A stretch of DNA of 40,777 nucleotides from the NCBI RefSeq assembly GCF_022678645.1, contig NZ_JALBWV010000073.1:1-40777 (forward strand), written 5' to 3'. The notes below the pieces were generated by a model that made no database searches, was not told where the DNA came from, and saw only the letters and a program-made list of their open reading frames with translations. Both the position numbers and the translations under genes were made by a program. The DNA is from Saccharopolyspora soli. GTDB lineage: Bacteria; Actinomycetota; Actinomycetes; Mycobacteriales; Pseudonocardiaceae. Shown here in pieces: positions 1 through 6,691 of the stretch (positions are counted from its first letter, which is position 1; every line of letters starts with the position of its first letter).

Positions 1-112
1 CACCCCGCCCTTTTTAAAAACCCCCCCCGGGGGCCCCCCCGGGGGCCCCCCCCGGGCGTCCGGGTTGGGGCCCCCCCCCCCCCGCCCCCCCCCGGTTTCC
101 CCCCCCCACGAC
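1..112. other. Low-complexity C/G homopolymer tract, probable artefact
   Basis: The first ~110 bases are almost only runs of C and G with one short T/A run. No coding or structured signal is visible. It ends just before the stop codon of the first real gene. Such runs at a sequence edge are typical of a low-quality contig end. I read it as an artefact and would not interpret biology from it. Confidence 0.75.
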
Positions 113-120
113 CAGTGCCC

Positions 121-1770
121 TCAGCGGCGGGTTTCGCGGCGGGACAACAGGAGTTGGAGGTGCGCGCTGAGCCGTTCCGCGGCGTTGGTGAAGTCGATGC
201 CGGTGATCTCCCCGGCCCGGCGAACCCGGTAGCGCAGGGTGTTGGGGTGGACGTGCAGGCCGTCGCTGGCCGCCCGGACATCGCCGAAGGACTCCAGGTA
301 CGCCAGCAGCGAGCGGGCCAGGTCCGTGCCGTGCTCCGCGTCGTGCTCGTGCAGCACTGCCAGGCGGGTGTCGCGGAAGCGCTCGTCGCCTTGCAGCACC
401 GTCAGGATCTCGCTGATCACCACCTGCGCCCGGACGTCCGAGATGGTGGCGACCTCCGCGTGCAGGTCGTGCGTCATGGCGTCGAGGATCCGGTCCGCCT
501 CGGTGCGCGACTCGGCCACCTCGTCCAGCGTCCGGACCGCCGAACCCACCCCCACCTGCACCCGAGCCCGCAGGTGCTGCTTGGCCGCCGCCACGATTTC
601 CCGGGTCAGGCTCAGCGCCGACGCCACCGCTGAGCGCTCCGGCAGGTCCGGCAGCAGCACGTACACCCGCGAACCGATCGTGGTGACCAGCGCGCTGCGC
701 CGGTAGGCCGAGGCGTGCACCGAGATCAAGCTCGTCATCTCGGACCGCTGCAACGCCAACTCCGAACGGTCCGCGGCGGCGTCCGACGGGCGCAGCGTGA
801 ACACCGCGACCACCGCCGGTTTCGCCACATCCGCCCCGATGTTGTCGGCCACCGACTGGGCATCGATGCGCCCGTCGAGCAGGCCGGTCAGCAGGTCCTC
901 CCGGAACCTCGGCCCGGCCGTGGCCTCGGTGCGCTGGCGAATCAGCTGCAACGCCGCGACCCGCGCCGCACCCAGCAACGCCCGCTCGGAACGCTCCGAC
1001 AGCGGCCGGTTGCCCTCCTGCACCCAGATCGTGCCGAGCGGCTGGGCGCCCGCGTGGATGCCGACCGCCATCCGGCGGCGGATGCCCAGGTCGGGCCGCT
1101 CGTCGATGCGCACGACCTCCTCACCGGCCCGCAGCCGCTGGTAGACGCCCCATTCCCGGAGCATCGCCAAGTAGGGCTCCGGGCCCTGCCGTCCCAGGAT
1201 CGACAGGCGGCGCAACTCGTCGACCTCGTCGTCGGAGCGCGAGTAGGCCAACACCCGGTTCGCGGTGTCCTCGATGCTGACGATGCCGTCGGTCATCGCC
1301 GCGACGGTTTGGGCCAGCGAGAACAGGTCGCCCAGCGCCTCGCCCAGGTCGGCGTCGGTGGTCAGCCGGGCGTTGTCGACGGCCGAGCGGGCGAACGACT
1401 CCAGCCGTTCCCAGCGGGCCTCGGGCCGCACCCCGAGCAGCGCGATCCGGCCGTCGATCGCGGTGTCGCGCAGGGCCCGCGCATCGGTCTCGGAGCCGAC
1501 CTTGACCGCCACGGCCGCCGCGCCGTCCCGCGCCGCCGCCCGCACCAGGCGCATCGCGGCCCGGCCCCGCGCGCCGATGACCAGCACGAAATCGCCGTTC
1601 CGCCCGCTGCCGGACTCCTCCTCCGGGTCGACAATGACGACGTCGCGCACCTCGACGTCGAAGCCGCGGGGCGCGGCGAGGACTTCGACCAGGGGTTCGC
1701 CCACCGCGATGAGGAGTTGGCGCAACGGCACCCCCACCACGGCGACGCCGACCGCGTCGACCTCGCCCAC
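121..1770 (-). CDS. PucR/CdaR-type transcriptional regulator of proline utilisation
   Basis: This 549-aa protein has the PucR/CdaR layout: an N-terminal sensory region, a central GGDEF-like CdaR segment (about residues 290-420), and a C-terminal helix-turn-helix with the family signature HPNTLRYRVRRAGEITG near residue 510. It starts at GTG 1770 with GGAG 7 nt upstream. It is divergent from pruA across ~160 bp. In mycobacteria a PucR-family regulator (PruC) sits divergently beside pruA-pruB and activates them in response to proline, and the same order here supports that role. It probably binds the inverted repeat at 1794-1809. Family assignment is firm; the proline role is inferred from context. 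Confidence 0.88.
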   Translation of the reverse strand: MGEVDAVGVAVVGVPLRQLLIAVGEPLVEVLAAPRGFDVEVRDVVIVDPEEESGSGRNGDFVLVIGARGRAAMRLVRAAARDGAAAVAVKVGSETDARALRDTAIDGRIALLGVRPEARWERLESFARSAVDNARLTTDADLGEALGDLFSLAQTVAAMTDGIVSIEDTANRVLAYSRSDDEVDELRRLSILGRQGPEPYLAMLREWGVYQRLRAGEEVVRIDERPDLGIRRRMAVGIHAGAQPLGTIWVQEGNRPLSERSERALLGAARVAALQLIRQRTEATAGPRFREDLLTGLLDGRIDAQSVADNIGADVAKPAVVAVFTLRPSDAAADRSELALQRSEMTSLISVHASAYRRSALVTTIGSRVYVLLPDLPERSAVASALSLTREIVAAAKQHLRARVQVGVGSAVRTLDEVAESRTEADRILDAMTHDLHAEVATISDVRAQVVISEILTVLQGDERFRDTRLAVLHEHDAEHGTDLARSLLAYLESFGDVRAASDGLHVHPNTLRYRVRRAGEITGIDFTNAAERLSAHLQLLLSRRETRR

Positions 1771-1793
1771 CCGAAAACTCCGCTCAAACGTTC

Positions 1794-1809
1794 TTGTTCA
1801 ACCGAACAA
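1794..1809. promoter_or_regulatory. Inverted repeat TTGTTC-N4-GAACAA, candidate operator
   Basis: A perfect 6-bp inverted repeat with a 4-bp spacer lies in the divergent intergenic region between the PucR-type regulator and pruA, 24 bp upstream of the regulator's GTG start. It is the clearest palindrome there and is A/T-richer than its surroundings. Its place suggests autoregulation and control of pruA. Binding is inferred. Confidence 0.5.
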
Positions 1810-1930
1810 CCCGATACCGCCAACGATAGCCGATCGGACAAGCCCGATGCGCTGGCGAGCTCCTAATCTCCCAGGTAACAGCACCTTTGTCCGCACCACC
1901 GCGACTTCTCGCGAGGAGGCGAAACTGGCC

Positions 1931-3559
1931 ATGGACGCCATCACTTCGGTACCGGTGCCCTACAACGAACCGGTCAAGGGCTACGCGCCCGGATCGCCGG
2001 AACGGGAGTCGCTGCAGAAGCGCGTCGCGGAGTTGGAGTCCGAGCGCATCGAGCTCACCCAGACCATCGGCGGCGAGCAGCGGATGGCCGGTGGGGACCG
2101 TTTCGACGTCGTCCAGCCGCACGACCGCCAGCACGTGCTGGGCACCGCCGCGCAGGCCACCCACCAGGACGTCGCCGACGCCGTGCGGGCCGCCAAGGAC
2201 GCCGCCCCCGTCTGGGCCGCGACGCCCTTCGACGAGCGCGCCGCGGTCCTGCTGCGCGCCGCCGACCTGCTGGCCGGACCGTGGCGGGACACCATCAACG
2301 CCGCCACCATCCTGGGCCAGTCCAAGTCGGTGCAGCAGGCCGAGATCGACGCGGCGTGCGAGTTCATCGACTTCCTGCGGTTCAACGTGCACTACGCGCG
2401 GCAGGTCATGGCCCAGCAGCCGCGTTCGGTGCCCGGTGAGTGGAACCGGATGGACTACCGCCCGCTGGACGGCTTCGTCACCGCGATCACGCCGTTCAAC
2501 TTCACCGCCATCGCTGGCAACCTGCCCACCGCCCCGGCGCTGATGGGCAACACCGTGGTGTGGAAGCCGACCCCGTCGCAGCAGTTCGCCGCGCACTTCA
2601 CGATGCGGCTGTTCGAGGCCGCCGGGCTGCCGCCGGGCGTGATCAACCTGGTCACCGGCGACGGCCAGGCCGTCAGCGAGGTCGCGCTGACCGACCCCGG
2701 TTTCGCCGGGCTGCACTTCACCGGGTCCACCGCCACGTTCAAGAAGCTGTGGCGGACCATCAGCGACAACCTGGACAGCTACCGCAGCTATCCGCGCATC
2801 GTCGGGGAGACCGGCGGCAAGGACTTCATCGTCGTGCACCCGTCGGCCTACCGGGCCCCGCTGGCCACCGCCATCGCCCGCGGCGCCTTCGAGTACCAGG
2901 GACAGAAGTGCTCGGCGGCATCCCGCGCCTACGTGCCCCGGTCGATCTGGGACGCCGGGCTGCGCGACGAACTGGCTGACCTGGCCCGTACTATCCGCTT
3001 CGGCGACGTCACCGACTTCTCCTACTTCGGTGGCGCGGTCATCGACTCCCGCGCGTTCGCCAAGCACCAGCGGGCGCTGGACCGGGCCGCCGCGACCTCG
3101 TCGATCGAGGTGCTCGCGGGGGGCGGTTACGACGACTCGGTCGGGTACTTCGTCGAGCCCACCGTGCTGGTCGGCAGCGACCCGGCGGACGAGGCGTTCA
3201 CCACCGAGTACTTCGGGCCGATCATCGCGGTGCACGTCTACGACGACGCGAAGTACTCCGAGATCCTGGACGTGGTCGACTCGTCCAGCCCGTACGCGCT
3301 GACCGGCGCGGTGTTCGCCACCGACCGGAGTGCCGTCGAGGAAGCGCACCGCAAGCTGCGCGGCGCGGCGGGCAACTTCTACGTCAACGACAAGCCGACC
3401 GGTTCGATCGTGTCCCGCCAACCGTTCGGCGGCAGCCGCGCCTCGGGCACCAACGACAAAGCCGGTTCACTGCTGAACATCCAGCGCTGGACCAGCCCGC
3501 GGGCGATCAAGGAAACCTGGAACGCCCCAACCGGCTACGGCTACCCCCACATGGGCTAG
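1931..3559 (+). CDS. pruA: L-glutamate gamma-semialdehyde dehydrogenase (P5C dehydrogenase)
   Basis: The 542-aa aldehyde dehydrogenase oxidises pyrroline-5-carboxylate/glutamate semialdehyde to glutamate with NAD+, the second step of proline catabolism. Visible features: a PruA-type N-terminus ending in GGEQRMAG before the core, ITPFNFTAIAGNLPTAPALM (nucleotide-binding region), FTGSTATFK, the catalytic Glu in VGETGGKDF, the catalytic Cys in YQGQKCSAASRAYVP, and the late motif EYFGPIIAVHVYDD. Length and motifs fit the stand-alone P5CDH clade. ATG 1931 is preceded by a GAGGAGG site. Proline dehydrogenase follows 162 bp downstream, with a 47-bp hairpin between them. Confidence 0.97.
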   Translation: MDAITSVPVPYNEPVKGYAPGSPERESLQKRVAELESERIELTQTIGGEQRMAGGDRFDVVQPHDRQHVLGTAAQATHQDVADAVRAAKDAAPVWAATPFDERAAVLLRAADLLAGPWRDTINAATILGQSKSVQQAEIDAACEFIDFLRFNVHYARQVMAQQPRSVPGEWNRMDYRPLDGFVTAITPFNFTAIAGNLPTAPALMGNTVVWKPTPSQQFAAHFTMRLFEAAGLPPGVINLVTGDGQAVSEVALTDPGFAGLHFTGSTATFKKLWRTISDNLDSYRSYPRIVGETGGKDFIVVHPSAYRAPLATAIARGAFEYQGQKCSAASRAYVPRSIWDAGLRDELADLARTIRFGDVTDFSYFGGAVIDSRAFAKHQRALDRAAATSSIEVLAGGGYDDSVGYFVEPTVLVGSDPADEAFTTEYFGPIIAVHVYDDAKYSEILDVVDSSSPYALTGAVFATDRSAVEEAHRKLRGAAGNFYVNDKPTGSIVSRQPFGGSRASGTNDKAGSLLNIQRWTSPRAIKETWNAPTGYGYPHMG

Positions 3560-3561
3560 GA

Positions 3562-3608
3562 GTGAGGGGCACCCGTGACCCAGTTACTTGGTCACGGGTG
3601 CCCCTCAC
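3562..3608. repeat. 47-bp palindromic element, copy 1 (19-bp stem, 9-nt loop)
   Basis: Arms 3562-3580 (GTGAGGGGCACCCGTGACC) and 3590-3608 are perfectly complementary around a 9-nt loop. An exact reverse-complement copy, loop included, lies at 19247-19293. The stem starts 2 nt after the pruA stop codon and would fold into a very stable RNA hairpin, so it could attenuate transcription between pruA and the proline dehydrogenase gene. No T-tract follows. Confidence 0.9.
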
Positions 3609-3721
3609 CCCGAAATTCTCTTCGCCGGTGGCGGATCGCGGGACGCATCTTCGACCGCAGGTAGCGCGGAAGGCAGGAGATCACCACAAATCCTTGGCAC
3701 AGTTCCAGAAGGAGAGCCACG

Positions 3722-4651
3722 ATGCTGCGCAGCACCCTGCTGGCCGCCGCCCGCTCCCAGGGCGTGCGCCGACTCGTGGAGGCCAACCCGCTGACCAAGC
3801 CGGTCGTCGAGCGGTTCGTCGCCGGTACCACGCCCGAGGATGCGGTTCGCGCCACCCGTGCGCTGCGCGACCAGAACATGTACGTGACGCTCGACCACCT
3901 CGGTGAGGACACCCTCGACGCGCAGCAGGCCGCCGATACAGTTCGCGCCTACCAGCAGATGCTGCGGGTGTTGTCCGATGAAGGGCTCGCCGACCGGGCG
4001 GAGGTGTCGGTGAAGCTCTCGGCGGTCGGGCAGTTCCTGCCGACCGACGGCGTGAAGATCGCCCTGGACAACGCGCGGCTGATCTGCGAAGCCGCGGCCG
4101 CCGCCGGAACCACGGTGACCCTCGACATGGAGGACCACACCACCACCGACTCGACGCTGGGCATCCTCCGCGATCTGCGGGTGGACTTCCCGTGGGTCGG
4201 CGCGGTGCTGCAGGCCTACCTGCACCGCACCGAGCAGGACTGCCGCGATCTGGCGACCGCGGGTTCGCGGGTGCGGCTGTGCAAGGGCGCGTACTCCGAG
4301 CCCGCCTCGGTGGCCTACCAGGACAAGGCCGAGGTGGACCGCAGCTACGTCCGCTGCCTGAAGATCCTGATGAACGGCTCGGGTTATCCGATGGTCGCCA
4401 GCCACGACCCCCGACTGGTGGCGATCGCCCAGGAACTGGCCGCGCGGGCCGGGCGGGACGCGGACAACTTCGAATTCCAGATGCTCTACGGCATCCGAGC
4501 CGAGGAGCAGAAGCGGATCGCCGCAGCGGGCAACAGGCTGCGGGTGTACGTCGCCTACGGCGACGAGTGGTACGGCTATTTCATGCGCCGCCTCGCGGAG
4601 CGCCCGGCCAACCTGGCGTTCTTCCTCCGCTCGCTGATCTCGAAGAACTGA
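3722..4651 (+). CDS. pruB: Proline dehydrogenase (monofunctional, FAD-dependent)
   Basis: This 309-aa PRODH-family TIM barrel oxidises L-proline to pyrroline-5-carboxylate, passing electrons through FAD to the membrane quinone pool. Family motifs in order: AEVSVKLSAVGQ (about residue 97), DMEDHTT, VGAVLQAYLHRT, RVRLCKGAYSEP, VASHD, FEFQMLYGIR and the substrate-binding tail YGYFMRRLAERPANLAFFLR. Length matches monofunctional actinobacterial PRODH rather than fused PutA. ATG 3722 has an AAGGAG site. It is the same-strand partner of pruA and probably shares its control. It converges on the CGNR gene across a double-palindrome cassette. Confidence 0.96.
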   Translation: MLRSTLLAAARSQGVRRLVEANPLTKPVVERFVAGTTPEDAVRATRALRDQNMYVTLDHLGEDTLDAQQAADTVRAYQQMLRVLSDEGLADRAEVSVKLSAVGQFLPTDGVKIALDNARLICEAAAAAGTTVTLDMEDHTTTDSTLGILRDLRVDFPWVGAVLQAYLHRTEQDCRDLATAGSRVRLCKGAYSEPASVAYQDKAEVDRSYVRCLKILMNGSGYPMVASHDPRLVAIAQELAARAGRDADNFEFQMLYGIRAEEQKRIAAAGNRLRVYVAYGDEWYGYFMRRLAERPANLAFFLRSLISKN

Positions 4652-4746
4652 CCCGCCGCCCAGCCCCCACCTCCGACCGGCCCTTGGTGCGCAGCCCGAT
4701 TTCACGCCCCGGCCTCGACCTCGTGCGGCCGGTCCCAGGCGGATGC

Positions 4747-4814
4747 GAGTGGCGATTTCGCGCGAAATCGCCACTCCCCGTGGGGAGAGGGCGACGATTT
4801 CGCGCGAAATCGTC
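4747..4814. repeat. Double-palindrome cassette, copy 1, between convergent genes
   Basis: Two palindromes sit side by side. 4747-4776 is a perfect 30-bp palindrome centred on GATTTCGCGCGAAATC. 4793-4814 is a perfect 22-bp palindrome with the same core. The 16-bp spacer contains CCCCGTGGGG. The same architecture recurs at 15733-15795. It lies where proline dehydrogenase (+) and the CGNR gene (-) converge, so it probably acts as a bidirectional terminator, though its repetition suggests a dispersed element. Confidence 0.85.
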
Positions 4815-5409
4815 ACGACATTGACCTCTCGGTCCCGCTCGCTCGATGGCGGGCCCGGTGGTTGGCGACGTTGACGCGGTTGCCGCACAGATCGGGCATG
4901 CAGTAGCGGCGACGTCCAGCTCGGCTGGTGTCGACGAAAACCCCGTTGCACACCGGAGAAGCGCACGCCCGGAACCGGTCGTGCCCGAGAGTTCGCAGGG
5001 CACCGAGCAACCCGGTGCCTACCAGGACGGCCAACTCTTCGGCGAGCGACACGTCCGATGTGGTCGCGACGTACCACTGCCACCGATCTTCGGCGTCACG
5101 CTGGAGGACCGGGCCGATGCCCGCCCGTGCAACGAGCCGCGCCGCACCCTCCGCGACGCTGTCTTCGCTGGTCGTCTCGATGATGTCGCGAATTTCCCCA
5201 CGGAGGGCGAGCACCTGGTCGAGATCGTCGTCGGTCGGCTGGCGGCCGTTGGCCAGGGCATCGGGATGGATGTCGTGCTCGACGAGGAACCGCGCCAGGG
5301 CGGCAGGAGCGACGAGCACCTCACCCGCGCTTCGCACCTCGGGGGCGGTGTTCACCAGGTCGGTCGCTACGCCCGTTCCTATCGAGTAATCGATAAAAGG
5401 TATTTTCAA
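4813..5409 (-). CDS. CGNR zinc-finger / ABATE-domain protein, putative regulator
   Basis: The 198-aa protein ends in a CGNR zinc finger. Cysteines near residues 151 and 156 (CASPVC) are followed by FVDTSRAGRRRYCMPDLCGN, with the RVNVANHRARHR segment after it. The N-terminal ~140 residues correspond to the ABATE/DUF1470 domain usual in this family, and the C-terminal finger is predicted to bind nucleic acid. The start is TTG 5409, with GGGAG 6 nt upstream; the nearby ATG at 5413 is out of frame. It is divergent from the hydrolase at 5472, which it may regulate. Stressosome or stress-regulator roles are proposed for the family, but the target here is unknown. Confidence 0.85.
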   Translation of the reverse strand: MKIPFIDYSIGTGVATDLVNTAPEVRSAGEVLVAPAALARFLVEHDIHPDALANGRQPTDDDLDQVLALRGEIRDIIETTSEDSVAEGAARLVARAGIGPVLQRDAEDRWQWYVATTSDVSLAEELAVLVGTGLLGALRTLGHDRFRACASPVCNGVFVDTSRAGRRRYCMPDLCGNRVNVANHRARHRASGTERSMS

Positions 5410-5471
5410 GCATTACTCCCTGCTATGGTAACCGGAGAAATCGAACTATACCTCTTAGCGCAGGAGGAACG

Positions 5472-6299
5472 ATGCTCGCGAAGTCCGAGACGTGGCAGCT
5501 CCCCCACCGGGTCCGGGTATCCGGCGGCGAGGTCGCCACCGGCGTGTTCGGCGACGGGCCGCCGGTGGTCCTGGTCCACGGCACCCCCGCCTGGTCCTAC
5601 CTGTGGCGCGAGGTCGTTCCCGCGCTGGCCGGGCAGTACGCGGTGCACGTGTGGGATCTGCTGGGTTTCGGCGATTCCCGCCTCGATCCGGGCAATGCGC
5701 CGTCGATCGCCCGGCAAGCCCGGACGCTGGCCGAACTCGTCGAGCACTGGGACTTGGCTGCGCCCAACCTGGTCGGCCATGACATCGGCGGCGGGATCGT
5801 GTTGCGCGCCCACCTGATCGAGCAAGTGCCGGTCTCGCGCCTCGCGCTACTCGACGCCGCCGTCCTCGGGCCGTGGAACACGCCGTTCACCGAGCACATG
5901 CAACGCCACGCGGACGCATACCGAACGATGCCCCCGGACGTCTTCGGCGACCTCATCGCCGCGCGCTTGCGCACTGCCGCGCACCGGATGTCCGATGTTG
6001 CCGCGGCGGCCTACCTCGCGCCGTGGGCCGGAGCCGCCGGACAGCAACGCTGGGTCGATCAAGTGGCCGCCGTGACCTTCGAGGACACCGGCGAAGTCGT
6101 CGCTCGACTGGGCCAGATCACCGCGCCGACCTTGGTGCTGTGGGGCGAGCACGACGCATGGTTGCACCCGTCCACCGGCGACCGCCTTGCCGCTTCGATC
6201 CCCCGAGCCCGCCGGGCGACGGTGATCGGAGCCGGGCACTTCGTCGCCGAGGACAATCCGCGGGACACCGCTGCCGAACTCCTCAAGTTCTTCGGTTAG
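5472..6299 (+). CDS. Alpha/beta hydrolase with Asp nucleophile (haloalkane dehalogenase/epoxide hydrolase-like)
   Basis: A 275-aa alpha/beta-hydrolase-fold protein. The HGTPAWSYLW motif (residues 36-45) supplies the oxyanion region. The nucleophile elbow reads GHDIGGG, with Asp104 in place of Ser. The likely acid is Asp228 in WGEHD and the base His256 in GAGHF. An Asp nucleophile is the hallmark of haloalkane and haloacetate dehalogenases and epoxide hydrolases, which form an ester intermediate on aspartate; ordinary esterases use Ser. Substrate cannot be told from sequence. ATG 5472 has an AGGAGG site. The gene is divergent from the CGNR protein across 62 bp. Confidence 0.87.
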   Translation: MLAKSETWQLPHRVRVSGGEVATGVFGDGPPVVLVHGTPAWSYLWREVVPALAGQYAVHVWDLLGFGDSRLDPGNAPSIARQARTLAELVEHWDLAAPNLVGHDIGGGIVLRAHLIEQVPVSRLALLDAAVLGPWNTPFTEHMQRHADAYRTMPPDVFGDLIAARLRTAAHRMSDVAAAAYLAPWAGAAGQQRWVDQVAAVTFEDTGEVVARLGQITAPTLVLWGEHDAWLHPSTGDRLAASIPRARRATVIGAGHFVAEDNPRDTAAELLKFFG

Positions 6300-6691
6300 T
6301 CGATCACGCGAATTAGTTTTGGCCAGTCGCCTGCTCCGAGCATTTCGGCGGTCGAAGCGCGACGCAATGCACCTGCCTGACCGACCGGCGAAGTCGTCGG
6401 AAAACATGGAATTCCAGTCGCGTCGGTTCAGTGAAACACGAGGTCAGCGGCCACTGGTAGCACCCGAACCGGATTTGTCAAGTCGTCGGCGTGGACAGAA
6501 TGCACCCGCATTTGTCAAATAGCGCGCTGAACTGGATTTCTGGGAAATCCATCCGGTTTTGTGTACCGTTCGTCGGCAGCGGGAAATCGTGGCATCGCAG
6601 TCGGGGGACAACTGCGCCCGCCGACCGGCCTGAACGGAGGACACCCATCACCGCTCCGGCACGCATTCGACGATCTGGCAGCCCTGCTCGG
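6300..6691 (+). other. Intergenic region with palindrome and direct repeats upstream of helicase gene
   Basis: About 390 bp without a recognisable gene and with lower GC than its neighbours. It holds a direct repeat ATTTGTCAA at 6473-6481 and 6510-6518, and an inverted repeat TGGATTTC-tgg-GAAATCCA at 6533-6551 that could be an operator. A strong GGAGG at 6636-6640 sits exactly 6 nt before an ATC codon at 6647 that is in frame with the downstream helicase. Confidence 0.5.

Noticed and set aside
1784..3421. 545-codon open frame antisense to pruA
   Set aside because: The plus strand carries all aldehyde dehydrogenase motifs with a good ribosome site; the antisense has biased composition and no domain.
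5380..5453. TATCG-N6-CGATA and an AGGTAT/ATACCT pair between the CGNR and hydrolase genes
   Set aside because: The first lies inside the CGNR coding region; the second has arms 45 bp apart. Both are too short to separate from chance.
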